A program made the position numbers and the translations under genes. The notes beneath the pieces were generated by a model. It was not told the origin of the DNA. It did not search any database and saw nothing but the letters and a program-made list of their open reading frames with translations. A stretch of 64,000 nt of DNA from Ochotona curzoniae (taxonomy: Eukaryota > Chordata > Mammalia > Lagomorpha > Ochotonidae): contig NW_024466512.1 in NCBI RefSeq assembly GCF_017591425.1, forward strand, positions 13,953,001 to 14,017,000, given 5' to 3'. Shown here one piece after another: positions 1-12,103 of the stretch (position 1 is the first letter of the stretch; each line of letters opens with the position of its first letter).

Positions 1-2410
1 CCAGCATATGAGTGTGCCATCCTTACCTTTTGAGGTAGAGGAAAGTGAACATCAGTAAAATCACACAGTGGGTCTGATTTCCCTTACATGATCATTGAGT
101 CTGGAAAATATTTTGTCTTCTGATTTAACCACATCTCTCTGGTTTTCTTTTTTAAAATATGGAGCAGTACAAGCTTTTTCTCAAGCAAAGCCCAATATAT
201 AAAGCTATCAAAAGAGAGCTGTGTGGTTTGAATTGGAGTGGGGATCATCTCACCACCTGCTAGTCTCCCTTTGTCCCTCAGGCAGTCTCAAAATTACCTT
301 GAAAGAACCTGAGAATTGGTGAGGCTTGCATTTAAAACTGACTCCATACATATTGTGCTTCTCGGCTCACAAGCCCCTGCAGCTTAGTTACTACTGGATG
401 AGCACAATTAAATGCCAGCAGTTATTAGAGCCCCTTGACTGTAAAGGAGACCTCTCTAATCCCAGTTAATGAGTGACCCCTGCTAAATATTTATAAGCAT
501 TAATATTAGCCAAATCTTCCTGATCTCAGGTTCATTTGGGTTTTTCTCCTGGCTTCCAGCAGGTACACAATATTTGTTGATTTGATTTTCTAGGTTATTA
601 CTGGTGGGAACAACGCTCGAGTGCCTATAAAACAGATCATGCTTTTTTTCTGGGACACAACAAAGATCGAGACTCTCCGGGCCCTGTCCTTGGAGATTTT
701 ACAATCCCATTGCAGACAAAACATGTTTGCTAAAACAATTAGACAATCTTGTAAGATGGAAACTAATCAAGTGTTACATCATGTATTACAGCTACTATTG
801 CTATGAGAGGTCAGAAAAAAAAGATTAATAGGGAAATGGGATAATGGGGGTTAACTGCAAAGGCAAGTGGTTCTTCTGATGGCTCTTGATAAATTGATAG
901 TAATGGGTGAATTACAAGGAAAGGCTTTCAAGACGAGGGGTTACAGAAGTAGAGATACAGGCAGGAATTAATATAGCTTTGCAAAAGAAAGTAGAAAGAC
1001 TTGATGGGAGAACATGCTGGGAATGGGGTAACAGAAAATGACATCATGATGTGTGTTCAGGTGGGGGGACTTGTTTAAACACTCTCTACCCCTCAGTGCA
1101 AGAGGCAATCACAAGAACACAACACATAAAGGGCTCAGAGCTGTAATCCGGGCTCCTGAGTTTTCTTAGTGGATGTATAGTGGATGCATAGTGGAAGCAG
1201 AGTGTATGAAGTCAGGGGAAGCTTTGCTTGATGCTATGGGACTTGGGGACCATGCAGGCTCTTGTGAGAGGATGTTGTATTTTGGAAGGCTTTCATCTCC
1301 AGTTTTTCAAAGACTGAATAGATATTGCCTCCCCTTTGCACATGTCCCAAGTTTAAATCCTCTATGCTTGAGGGTCACAATGATGAATCTGTAGGGATTG
1401 GCTTTGTGAGATTCTTCATCACTGAGTAATTCCAAATACAGTGTAAATGTTGATTAATGTTGCCATAATAAGAATAGAGTTCACATGCTGACAACAAAGA
1501 ATGAAGACGTAGCACTTAGGTAAGCTATCAGGTAGTATCTCTCAAATATTATTCCTGTATTGATGTTTTTATTAAGCACAGAACCATAAATCCAACTGTC
1601 CTACCTGGCATGTATTAGTTCTGAGCTCTGTGGTGATTGTATCATTTATGTTTTAACTTCTGTGAATCAGCAATGCAAGTGCTGCCTATCACCTCATATT
1701 TATTTTGTGGACTTCCCTGGAACTCCATAATTCAGAAAAAAAGACAAGGCCGTATTCCACAGGACAGTGTGTAAAAAGGATTGGAAATGACTTGGCGTCT
1801 CCGAGTTAGCTAATTGCTGTGCTTAAGTGTTAATGGTGGTGGTAATATTCATGTTAATCAAACGCTCACCCCTCAGTGAGTGAAGCATGTTACATTCTCC
1901 TTATTTCACTGAATATGCCAAACACTACTAGTGTATTTCTAATGCTTCTTTTTTTTTTTTCCTGCATGAGACAACAAGGGCTAAATTGATTTAGATGACT
2001 AGAGAATGGTGAGACTGGTGATATGATCAGATTTTATTATTGTGATGGGGTGCAACCAGTTGATGAGTAGCACTTGCTTGTCATGTTAATGGACAATCGA
2101 CAGCAGGGGGAGACTTTGTGCTCCCTGCCATTCCTATCTCCTCTAAGCTATTCAAGTTAATTGAAAGCAAGAAACCAGCTCTGGAGGCTTCTTACATGCC
2201 TCTTACTGTACTAGGTTAGGTTAATTAGCTGCAGGAAAACTTTGGGCTCTGGGCAGCTCCCTCTCTGCCTCCTGCACTTAGTTAATCGAACACATGAAGG
2301 CTTTGTTCTGTATGGCTCTCAATCTGATTGGAGGATGAGGGCTTAAAAACTTCTGATTTCAGTGGCTGCGTGCAGGGGCTGCTGGAGTATAATGATAGAT
2401 GCTATGACCA
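1..2410. other. Unique non-coding DNA, no repeat assigned
   Basis: I see no gene and no recognisable mobile element. ORFs here are short and unconserved in appearance. A T-run lies near 1950-1962. Two stretches look less neutral than the rest: about 300-620 and about 2080-2380. Both are rich in homeodomain-type TTAAT or TAATTA words, and the second contains an AATTAGCTGCAG word. They could be conserved non-coding elements, but that is inference only. Confidence 0.5.
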
Positions 2411-2419
2411 GACTTGGAC

Positions 2420-2935
2420 AACAAAGACTCCTTGTAGCATCCTACACTTGGGTCCAGTGTGATCTATCTCATCTGGCAACACTATTAACTTGTGTTTGTT
2501 TTCTTTGGTAGACATTTTTAGTTGCCTACTCAAGATAGATTCTGAAGTAGGTATGTATCTAGCTAAAAATCTTATTTGGATTCCCTTGAGTCTATGGATG
2601 GTCATGTGATTTAATTACAGCCAATGAGGCATAGGCTGATGGTTTTTACTGATTTCCCAGTAGAGGCACAAATTGTTCCAACAATTCCCTTCCTCCTATT
2701 CCTGCCTTGAATATGGATGCAGTGACTTGAGATGTAATAGCCATTTTGTAACCACATGGGAAGGAGCGAACTGTTTGGTTACTTTTATTTTCTTGCTTTA
2801 GTATCTAGAATCTGACTCTTGAGCAGCTGCCTGGATCTTGTTCTGCCTGTGTTTTAACTTGCAATTATGTGATAAAAATAAGTTAAGGTTTAATTTGCTT
2901 CTGTTACTTGCAGCTTAATGCAGGTCTGACACAAA
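2420..2935 (+). mobile_element. Ancient MLT1-type (ERVL-MaLR) solo LTR
   Basis: The segment follows the order of words found in old mammalian MaLR LTRs. A 'gtgattTaattacagccaatgag' type block lies near 2605-2632, a 'ttcctgccttgaatatgga' block near 2700, an 'agccattttgtaacca' block near 2740, and it ends with 'tctgttacttgcagc' near 2898. No internal retroviral gene is present, so it is a solo LTR in sense orientation. Divergence is high, so the subfamily is not assigned. Confidence 0.5.
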
Positions 2936-3771
2936 ACAACAAAACCATAGCTTTGTAACACCTAATAGACTTCAGTTATGACAAAAACTCATCTTTTAGA
3001 CTGGGTAATTCTTTGTCACTGGCCGCTGTTCTGTGCATTGTTTAGCTGGGTGCAGGGTCTCTTTTTTCACTATTTTAGTTGTGACAATAAAAAAGGCTGC
3101 AGGATTTGCCAAATGTCGTTTGGGAGCCAGAGTTGCCATATATATTATCCATTTGCATTGCTCAAGTAAATAGAAACAGTGAACTGAAGTCAAAGAGGAA
3201 AAGTTTCAAATTCTAAGTCAGTAAATGACATGCCAAGAATTAAAAGATTGGTCAGCAGGGGACCTCAGATTGAAACTCAGGAGTTTTGCCTCTGGGTTTT
3301 GGAATCCTTGCCATTGCAGTGCTTGAAGCCTTTTTTTGTTAAGGCCATTGCTCTGATTAGTTGAATTGACCTCTATGGAGAAGGGTTGGAGGAGGAGAGT
3401 ATTTGGTGAATTAAGGATAAAATATGTAGTCTTTGCTCTCCTCACTTAGACAGAAAGAGGCTACTTACTGGTTTCAAAAGAATTCACAAATTAGGATTTC
3501 CTAAGCATGCTGTCCTCACTACAGTTGGATAGATTTTTCTTATTCTCTCCAAACATTCTAATGTAAGTAAACAAACAAAAAAAATTTTTTTTTCATATGC
3601 CTTAATTGTCCTAAACCAGATCTTGGGAAGTTAAAGCATATTTGAAATGTTCCATTTTGATTTATTTCTTGCCGTGTGCTCCATTTACTATGAAAGAAAT
3701 CTGCAGAGCCAGTGTTGTGCATAACAGAGGGAGGCTGCCACCTGCAATCGTAGCATCCCATATGGACACCA
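2936..3771. other. Unassigned sequence
   Basis: No gene or repeat family recognised. The only landmark is an A-run followed by a T-run near 3574-3594. Overlapping small ORFs on both strands show no domain. Confidence 0.4.
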
Positions 3772-4003
3772 ATACAACTTCTGACTGTTGCATTTGCAAC
3801 TCAGTTTCCTGATAATATGCCTGGTAAAGTAGTAGAAGATGGTCCATACCCAGTCCTCGGCACCCACATGGGAGACCTGAATGAATTGATTGGCTTTGAC
3901 CTGGCCCAGCCCTGGCTGTTGTGGCCGTTTTGGGGAGTGAATCAGCAGATGGAAGATATCCCGTGTACCCCATCCCCATCACCACCTTTTAAATAAATAA
4001 ATC
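3772..4003 (+). mobile_element. Lagomorph CSINE, 5'-truncated, old
   Basis: Matches the 3' two thirds of the lagomorph C-repeat: 'gtagtagaagatgg' near 3828, 'cacccacatgggagacctg' near 3861, 'ggctgttgtggccgttttgg' near 3912, 'gagtgaatcagcagatgga' near 3934, and an AAATAAATAAATC tail at about 3990-4003. The tRNA-derived head is degraded or missing. The variant with 'agtagaagatgg' is the older, rabbit-like type. Confidence 0.8.
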
Positions 4004-5584
4004 CTAGAGAAATACACTGAATAACAGTCATCTGTGTGTGTCCACAGTTAGGCCTCTTCTGGGTTTTCTAGTATTTCTGAGTTTCTCAAGTTGATGAGCC
4101 ACTGGGGCGTTGTCCATATCGTATCATCATGAGTTCTGATTCTGGGTCTATAAGCAAAGGAACACAGATGCTCTCAGCCCATTATTGGCTGTCAAGAGAA
4201 TGGATCGTCCAAGGAAGTGTAGAGCAGGAAGTGCCTCTGGAGGGATGTGGATAACTTCAAGGGTGCAATGTTCTATTGATCCAGTTCAAACTTGACCTTT
4301 GGCTCTGTCTCATTTTTTTTCTTAATGGTTTCAGAACAAAGTCAATTTCTAAGTGCATCTCTGTCTTCAGAGAATCCTCATGAAGTTTGCTAGATGTGTT
4401 AATAGCTACTAAGGCTGAAGTTTGTCCCCTTACCAACTACCAGCCTCTGTCAACATTGTCTGAGCTTACTTTGGCAAGTTGTTAGATTGTTCATGGGCAA
4501 ATTATGAAGTGTTTTTCCTAAAAATTTGTTCTCCACATCATTTTGTGACCTTAAGGTATGTAAATGAGCACTCCCAAAGGCGCTATTATAAGAAAAATAA
4601 AAATCGGCGGTTTTGCCTCATGTCTTATTTTTAATGTTTCAATATTCCTGTATTATATGCTGTTTTAACAGGTGTTATTTTTTTTTAATCAGGCCATAGT
4701 TAAATAGTAATCTTGTGAACCTAATTTTATACAGTGTGAACCCACTGCATCGATGGGGAATTACAAGTCAGAAAACCACCATGAATGTAGTCGAAATTGT
4801 TGTGAGATAGTTACACAGAAAAGACAAAAATGAACTACGTATGAATCTAAATATACCTTGTAATTAGATGAGATCCGGCACATAGACTGTACTCTGTAAT
4901 TAGCATATCTATGGTGTCTCATTATTGTGTAACATTGAGTCCATTTATTTATTGAAAAATATTCATGTCAAACCTACCATGAAGTAGACATGGTATTAAG
5001 ACAGATACTTAAGGTAAACTTAAAGTGATTTTTTTTTTCCATGAGAAAAGCCTGCTTGATAGATAACTGGTTATTTTTTAATTTATCCTAATGATACAGC
5101 AAAGAGATATGAGCAAAAATGAAAAGTGAAAACTTATATCTACACAGAATTTGCCAACTTTGTCTTCAATAAATTTGTCCATAAAATGTAGGGGATTACA
5201 AGTTTCCCTCCTTCTTCCGGATGTACCACTGCTTCCTTGCAAATGGCAGGGAAATCTTGGGGAGGTATGTTGTCTGTACCTACTTATTATGCAAGGAAGA
5301 TGAGTTCCCAGTGGATTGTAGAGACCTTGGTATCTCTTAGCCCACATTTTTTCCTGCAACACATAGATCTTCGCTTGCTATGCAATTCCCTGTGATTCTA
5401 TCTCTTGGGTTCCTATTCTATGGGAATCTGGCCTTTAGAGGCATGGTGGTTTGGTCTTCCGTATGTGCTGAATGAGTTTGCAGAGTTCAACAAAAGGCAG
5501 GTCTTCTGGTCTAGTTTTGGGGCAGGGTGTTGGCAATACAAAGCTCCGATTCTGGTCTTGGACCCAAACAACATTCTATGACGC
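4004..5584. other. Unassigned AT-rich sequence
   Basis: No gene or confident repeat. Near 4555-4625 there is a short, slightly CpG-containing block with a TATGTAAATGAG word beside an ATAAAAATCGGCGG word that stands out from its neighbours. No further support for a function. Confidence 0.4.
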
Positions 5585-6400
5585 TGCATTAAAAAAAAAA
5601 ATTTATGTTTACATAGTTGACAAGATGCACACCCATAGACTACTGATTCAGGTGTGGAGGATTGAGGCATAGGGGAAGATAGGTGGGACAAATGCTTCCA
5701 ATTTTCCTGTATCTGGGGTAGGGGACAGACACAGGGGAGGGGGCTATTCCCATATGTGAAACTGTATCAATACTTGGGAATGCGGGATGTCCACTTGATG
5801 TCCACTTAGAAACCCCAAAGTAGAGCAGAATGTTCCAAGGTTATTACTTGAGTGGTTTTGACAGTTCTGAGATGCTGTTGACTTCATTGTTCCAACGTTG
5901 AGAAAATCCTTCCAAATTCCATTGGCTGAAAGTCTTCCCTAGTGCATCCACTCACACAGACACTTGTTGTCAAAACTTGGCCAGGAGAGTTGTCCAGCCT
6001 TTTATTTTCTCCATCTTCTATTGTACTCACAACTCTACACAGGCCTCAATGAGCTGGCCATCATGTCTCCTATATGCATCTGGGCATGCTGTTCACTGCA
6101 TAGTCATCAGCAATCAAGGAGGCCCAGCTCCAATGCATGTATTCAAAGGTTGGACCACAAACCCTACGATTTTTACCTGTGGTCACCTGGAGTGATCCCA
6201 AACCTTACTCTTGTATGTGCCAGCTCAAAGGATCCAGTTCAGTCTGTTACCTGCATCAGCCTATGCACACACTGGTGATTATAGTTGCCTGGTCAGTTCT
6301 GTCCTCAGCCACAGTCGTATGCAAACCAATGAGTGCTGCAGCCCAACCCAACAGCATTCCACAGACCTGGCCCTTGCACAACCAAAAGGAACTTTGTTAA
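5585..6400 (-). mobile_element. VNTR-bearing retroposon copy (antisense), degraded
   Basis: Read on the minus strand, this matches the element at 37105-39740. The 3' module lies at the left (5585-5960), with the 'cctgtatctgggg' landmark at about 5707. Diverged repeat units with 'gctgcagcccaaccca' lie to the right (about 5985-6360). A run of A next to 'tttatgtttacatag' at about 5589-5618 corresponds to the A/T-rich 3' end. No coding capacity is preserved. The family is also present at 7.4, 37-39.7 and 50.7 kb. Confidence 0.6.
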
Positions 6401-7419
6401 GGTGAGCGCTGTAAGTTTCAGATTATTAAATTTTGAGGCAGTTTATTTCTCAGAGATCCTATGCATTTTTGCATAAGGATAGGCATTCGTTGGGTTGTGA
6501 ACAGTCTGGTACAGATGCGGAGTGATCTTGGTGAGGAGGGATCAGATAATCGCTTTCTCAGTGCTATGGCCAAAATGTATATCATCATGTACATATCTCA
6601 ATGCCCAACAAATATTTGAGGCAGTGCATACATGACCTCTGATAGCACCACTCTGTGAGCTAGAATCAATGGAGTGAATCTGTAAAAATTGGTATTTGAC
6701 AATGACTTTGAGCAATGAATAGACTTGGAAAGGCACGGGTAGAGGACGGTTGGAGTGGGTAACAAAACTGCAGAAAATACTTTGCTGTGCATACAAAAGG
6801 ACTGGGAGACAGCTGATCCAACTTGCAGGTTTCTGGGAATTCTAGCATGATGCATTCAGCTATAGCATTTGTATCTCCTAGAAAGATGGTGGAGATAAGG
6901 AAATTGCAGAGCTGATCCAGTTATCTGTCACATAAAATTATGTTGTGCATTTGGGATTTTGGGTGTTGGTGGCAACAATACTTCTTTGAAAGCAGGCTAT
7001 TTAGAATTCTTCCTTCCTAGGGAAGTTGGTGGGTGCATGTGGGAGGAAGAATGGCAAAACAAAAGACAAATTTTGATGCATTCACAGTCCTCCTAAATGC
7101 ATCCAAATTATAACTGAGCAGTCATGACACTCTCCATTAATTTAATGCAATTAATTTTTTCATACACCGCTTCTAATGCTACAAAGTACTTTACAGAGAG
7201 GCAAAAGAAGATAATGAGATAATGTTTTATGAAACCATGCAGCAGCAAGTTTCCTATCATTAGCAAGACAGAAGAATATATTAAAAATGGCAGGGAAAAA
7301 ATGAAACTCTGAAATTGCAGCCAGAAAAGAGCACAGAAGCAGAATGTGGCTGTTAAAGGTCTTCACATATATATGAATATTATATACACATACACATATT
7401 TGATGTATATATAATTTGT
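6401..7419. other. Unassigned sequence with TA-rich 3' part
   Basis: No gene recognised. The right end (about 7363-7425) is an impure TA/CA-rich simple stretch that abuts the A/T-rich end of the next retroposon and may be its insertion site. Confidence 0.4.
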
Positions 7420-7985
7420 ATAAAATTTTTATTTTGATTACATTGTTAAGGATACATGTCCATATGGATCACTGATCATGATGGGGAAGTTTGCAGAATG
7501 GGGAAAAGTGTTTGAGACAACTGCCTCCCATTTCCTTTTTCCTTCCTGTATCTGGGGGAAGTAGGGAGAGAAAGAGAGAGGACTGCTCCCAGCAGTGCAA
7601 TTGCATTAGTACCTGGGAACGGGGATGGTCACCTGATCTCATGACCGGGTCCCTGATGCGGAGTGTGCTCCAAGGGTGCTTGACCATGGAGTACATGCAT
7701 CAAAACGGAGTTGTCTTGGCTGTTGAAGCCTGTGCAGTGGACAGGATACCCTGATGTTCATAGGGGACATGACAACTAGTTCATTGAGGCATGCCTAGGA
7801 TACCTGGTACTATGGGGCGGAGGGCGGGACAATTTGCACAGCTCTCCTAGCTAAGCTTTGACAGCGAGTAGGAGTGAGTGGAAACTCTAAGGTGGACTAT
7901 GTCGGCCAATGGACCTTGGAGGGATTTCCTGAACCTTAGCACAACGAAATCGTGAGCATCTCGGAACTATTAAAACTACTCCATA
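7420..7985 (-). mobile_element. VNTR-family retroposon 3' end with inverted 5' segment
   Basis: The left part (about 7420-7700) is the family's 3' module in antisense: T-rich end, 'ttacattgttaagg' near 7440, then 'ccttcctgtatctggggg'. The right part (about 7750-7985) is the adjoining upstream piece in sense. Bases 7880-7913 match 39395-39428 with one difference in 34. The two halves meet near the same consensus point with little loss. This is the signature of a 5' inversion by twin priming during L1-driven insertion. Confidence 0.65.
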
Positions 7986-8139
7986 TTTTTCACTGTAAAA
8001 ATAGCTCATATGGTGGGTGGGCTTCAGAGTGGGCTCAAGGGCTGATCATTATCCTTTCTATAGCCTTTAGCCTCAGGAAATTGCCTATTTTTAGCTTGGT
8101 TAGAAGACAGCCTGGGTAGTAGAAAGTTGTTTTTTTTTG

Positions 8140-8250
8140 GGGGGGTGAACCAAATATGAGTCAGGATCTGGTTTAGTCATCCACTGGCTGCATGTGTTGG
8201 CTGCTTGTGGCTCAACTTCCTCATTCATAAAATGGACATGAAACCTATTT
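8140..8250 (+). mobile_element. MIR fragment
   Basis: A diverged MIR core reads 'gtggctcaacttcctcattc' then 'ataaaatggacatgaaacc' at about 8207-8243, matching the MIR 'cctcagtttcctcatctgtaaaatgg' block in sense. The flanks are too decayed to set exact ends. Confidence 0.4.
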
Positions 8251-8257
8251 TAGGACA

Positions 8258-8545
8258 AGTGTTGTAGTGCAGTGGGTTAGTTTGCTTATTACAGTGCTGG
8301 TTTTAGTCCCAGCTGCTTTGCTTTTGATCTGGTTTTCCACTAATGAACTGGGAAGGCATAGCTTGGTGGTTTAAGTACCTGGGTGCCTGACACACAGATA
8401 GGTGATAAAGATGGAGTTCTGGTACCTGGCTTCAGTTTGATTCAGATCTGGTTGCTGAAGGCATTTGGAGAGAGAGAAATGAATAGGGTTTCTCTTTGCC
8501 TATTCATCCTGTCACCCTCTCTGAAATAAATTGTATTTTTTAAAA
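8258..8545 (+). mobile_element. Lagomorph CSINE, old
   Basis: Sense copy. The head resembles the tRNA-derived part ('gtagtgcagtgggtta' at 8264-8279). It continues through 'tcccagctgctttgcttttgatct', 'cctggcttcagtttgattcag' and a tail 'gaaataaattgtattttttaa' at about 8522-8543. Divergence is high and the middle carries an insertion relative to younger copies. Confidence 0.7.
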
Positions 8546-8589
8546 AATTAAGATGTATGACTTTTCATTTAAGATAAGGTATAATAACA

Positions 8590-8890
8590 GCATAATAGAC
8601 TTGCATATCCAGATGTGGAGATGTGATGCAGTGTGCAACTCTGCTTCCAATTCAAAGGCCTCCTAATGAGACTGTTGGGTGTATCTTGATAATAGGATGC
8701 TAGACTGCCACTGTCTGTACCTGCAATGTCAGGACATACTTTACTATCAGATTGATGGACTTGTGGCTGCTTATGAAGGACTATGCTATTGTAGTCATAT
8801 GGGGGGAATCAGTTGGAGAGGGGGCAAAGGAAATCCAAAAACCTACGGGATTATATCATACAATTAAAAATAAAATAGAGGGGAAAAATC
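8590..8890 (+). mobile_element. 5'-truncated L1, 3' UTR only
   Basis: In sense this aligns with the minus-strand 3' UTRs of the two ORF2-less L1s at 12.1-12.7 kb and 61.2-61.8 kb. Shared landmarks are 'gcatatccagatgtg', 'ataggatgctagactgcca', 'gattgatggac', a G-rich stretch near 8800-8840, and a terminal 'aaaacctacgggattatatcat' block followed by an A-rich tail (8865-8880). No ORF sequence remains. It shows that this 3' UTR belongs to a dispersed L1 lineage. Confidence 0.6.
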
Positions 8891-9340
8891 CAAGGGAATC
8901 AAAAAATTGTATCAAAGACATGAGAATTAGGCTTGCAGATTGACTTAACACACTGGTCAGCACATACTGAAGGTTTGATGACAAATGCATCTTTCATTCT
9001 ACTTCTGTTGGAAGCAACAGACTGGTCACCCTGTGTCATGATTTGAATCTTCCTTGTTGCAATGTTGTGTGTACGTATATGCATATGTATGCCTGTTGCA
9101 GGGGTGGCTTTTAGAGTGATGTCACCATTGCCCATTATTTCCATCTTCCATACTGGCAGAGCTCTAATTTCATTCCATCCTCAACAAGTCAAGTTTGAAT
9201 TGGTCTAAGTCAGGATCATTGTTTTGACAATTACTTCAGGATGGACACTGTGGTCCCTACACTTGACCTTCGCCAAAAGACCGAGACGAGATGACACTCT
9301 GATCACTTACATCTTTCTGGTCATTATAACCGAATGGGAG
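8891..9340. other. Unassigned sequence
   Basis: No gene or repeat recognised. Contains a short TG/TA-rich stretch near 9066-9092. Confidence 0.4.
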
Positions 9341-9605
9341 GGCCTGGCACTGTAGCCTTGTGGCTAAAGCCCTCACCTTGCACGTGTTGGGAGCCCACAT
9401 GGGTGCTGGTTCATGTCCTGGCGGCCCCACTTCCCAACTAGCTCCCTGCTTGTGGCCTAGGCATGCAGCTGAAGACAGCCCATAGCCTTGGGACCCTGTA
9501 GCTGCATGGGAGGGAAGCTTCTGACTCCTGGCTTTGGATTGGCTCAGCTCTGGCTGTTGTGGCCACTTGGGGAGTGAATTGCCAGAGACTCACTCTCCCC
9601 CTTTT
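9341..9605 (+). mobile_element. Lagomorph CSINE, pika-like subfamily
   Basis: Sense copy with nearly complete head: 'gcctggcactgtagccttgtg' from 9345, 'ggctaaagccctcacc', 'gtggcctaggcatgcagct', 'ccttgggaccctgtagctgc', 'ggccacttggggagtgaat' near 9562-9580, ending in 'ccccctttttaag'. It lacks the usual AATAAATAAA tail. Moderately diverged. Confidence 0.85.
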
Positions 9606-11410
9606 TAAGAGAATGTGAGATATTTTTGCTTTTCAAAGGAGATGAGTTCAGAGGAAGTGGTACTTTGTCTTCTACTGAATATTCTCTCTCCCCAGGTTAC
9701 AGGGGATAGCTGCAGTGGTCCTGGATGCCTGGTGAGGGCAATTCCTCAATGCCTTGCACAACCCTACTTCTATGGAGAACTTGGGGTTTCATAGCAGAGT
9801 GGAGGGAAAGGGACAGATTTGACCAAGAAGCAAAAAGGCATCTGCCCTATGGGTCCGTTTTATCCAGATCCCCTCTAGTTAACCTTCAGATGTAACCCAG
9901 GTGTTGAAACTGCCTCCTGCAAGTGTCAGCTAGCACCACTCTGCAGGCCTACACATCTTCCAAGGGAAGCCCATAGGCAGAAGAGATGGCAGAAGGCGAT
10001 GCTGGTGTGCTAGTAAGTGTTCCTCCACCAGCTCTCTGGGTGATGCTGGGGAGCAGAGGATCTCGGATTGGTTGCAGTTTCCACTTTTCATGGTGTAAAT
10101 ATTCCCACCGTGATTGATTTCAAGTCATCTGTGGGATGTTGATCAATTTCCAAAGCTACTAAATATTTAATAGCTCACTCTCAGGAGCCATCAGGAATAT
10201 GAGGGTGCCTGTGAAGTTGTTGGCTCCCCCATCTCTGGAAGGCAGAGTAGACTGGCCTCTGGTGACTCACGGGAGTAGTCAATGCCAGCAGTGCCACTTG
10301 CCCTTGACCCTCGCGTTTGCTTTCTCCACCTTTGAATCCAGGTTGATTACAGGTCATCTCCTTCCTGCCTACCCTCCTCATCCTTGGCATTTGCCTTTCA
10401 TTTCTGAGGAAAGAGAAAAACAAAAGAGCGGAGACCAAACTTTGTTTTGCTCTCTAAGTAGAGATATTTCTCAGGCTAGTTACTGATTTTTCTGTTACTT
10501 CCACAATGCATCAAGTTAGAAAAAGAGGTTAGTGATATTTTTTTCCTGCCAGGAAAAACAAACAGCCTATGGGCTTTTCTTCAAACCACAACCTGGAGCC
10601 CTGTGAGGCACAATAACAAATGCGATGTCACATGGTGGGTCCTGGGGTTGTCTGCGGAGGAGCTCCCATTCCCAGCAAGGTGCTCCTTTCCTCAATGCCA
10701 TTTAGAATTTTATTTGCACAGCCTGCAGAATAGAACTGTGACTATTACGGATTTGAGATATGGGTCCTATTAATGAAACAGCATTTAAAAATGAGACCGT
10801 CAGTGTCTTTGCTACTTCATAGGCTCTGGATTAGTCATACCGTGCTGAGGACCCCAGCGGATCTGAAGTTCATTTTAAATAGCAAATTGCATGTGACTGA
10901 AGGCTGCAATTATTGGTTACTCTCTTCTGTGGACAGTCACTAAGGGCAGATAAAAAATGAAGGTTTTTAAAAACCAATTAGATGGGCAGAAGGCCAGTTC
11001 TTGAGATGGAAGGAAGCAAGGGGAAACAACAATGAGCTACAATAGAATAGGATTTGAAAACTAAAAGCAAGTTAACCTGTTGAACAGCGTAGCCCCCTTA
11101 GTCGGATGCCTGTCTGGGCTGAGGTCAGTGTGCCATGCCTTGTAGGTGGTGACTTGTTGTTTCTGTCTTGTTTTGCATGGACAAGCATCTACTAAAAATC
11201 AGAAAGCCAAGGCTGAGAAGTTGCCTTGTCACTTCACTAATGGAGGAATTCTTGGTCAATGACTGTCCTTGCCTAGAAAATGTTCAAAATGAGCATCTTA
11301 GGAAGAAAATTCAAGGCAAACTGAATGAACAGGAAAGAGGGAGGGAGAAGGAGAGACAGGGAGAGGGGGGAAAGCAGAAGTCAGGAAAAATGTTCTTCTC
11401 CAGAAAGACT
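9606..11410. other. Unique sequence, possible conserved non-coding block
   Basis: No gene or mobile element recognised. About 10690-11000 is repeat-free and has homeobox-like words (TGCAATTATTGG, CCAATTAG) and TTTAAAAACC. About 11327-11385 is a purine-rich GGGAGA tract. A 95-codon ORF at 10199-10486 shows no family features. Confidence 0.4.
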
Positions 11411-11414
11411 GCCT

Positions 11415-11600
11415 TTGTGGTGGTAGCAGGAAGGCCCTGGTTCTGGAGTCCCAAACGCCTGGATGTGAATCCTGTTCCTGTCACATTTGAACCGTGTCAC
11501 ATGGGCACGTTTCTAAACCTCCCTGAGCTTCAATTTCCCCATGTGAAACATGGAGCCAGGGCATCCAGGCTTACTGACAGAATGAGATGAGAGTGGAGCG
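11415..11600 (+). mobile_element. MIR element
   Basis: Sense MIR core is clear: 'ggttctggagtcccaaacgc', 'ctggatgtgaatcctgttcc', 'acctccctgagcttcaattt' and 'ccccatgtgaaacatgg', in the order of the MIR consensus. It is embedded in the 140-codon ORF at 11168-11590, which is therefore not a gene. Confidence 0.8.
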
Positions 11601-11754
11601 GAACACACAGGACATAAGGAATACAATCGATTTGGCTTTCCAGGGGCTTGAACAGTCACTCAGCCAAAATATAGTTACCAGCATGCTCTGCAAGGGTTCC
11701 TCAAACTCCTGGAAAGCTGGAATTAAAGGATAATTTTATTTTGGTCAAAATTTC

Positions 11755-11950
11755 ATTTTATTAAGGTTTTACCCATTGATTTGAAAGGCAGTTCTACAGA
11801 AACAGCACATGAAGGCAAGCAGGAAGCCAGCAAAGTTGTTAGGGAAGTGGACCAGAAACAGTGCAGCCAGAATGCAAGCCAAGCGCTTCAATGTGGAGTG
11901 TGTCTCTGCAAAGTGGTGGCCTCGCTGCTGCATCACAATGCTTGATCCAC
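11755..11950 (-). mobile_element. Lagomorph CSINE with internal deletion
   Basis: In antisense, the left end shows the SINE tail boundary ('attgatttgaaaggcagtt' at about 11775). It jumps to the head region ('ggaagccagcaaagttgtt', 'gggaagtggaccagaaacag', 'ggtggcctcgctgctgcatc'). The central third of the SINE is missing. The two small ORFs across it have no coding meaning. Confidence 0.6.
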
Positions 11951-12103
11951 ACTTGGCTTTTTTGGTAGAATATTGTGTTCTAGAAATGAGCAAGTAGTGA
12001 ATTTAGAGAGAAGAAAGTCAAGCAAGTGAAAGGAAAAAATTTAAAATATTCCTAATGATTCTGCCCATGTAAACTGGTGATTTCTAAATTTTTCATTTTT
12101 TTG

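Noticed and set aside
11168..11590. 140-codon plus-strand ORF
   Set aside because: Crosses a purine-rich tract and a MIR element, so the open frame is chance.
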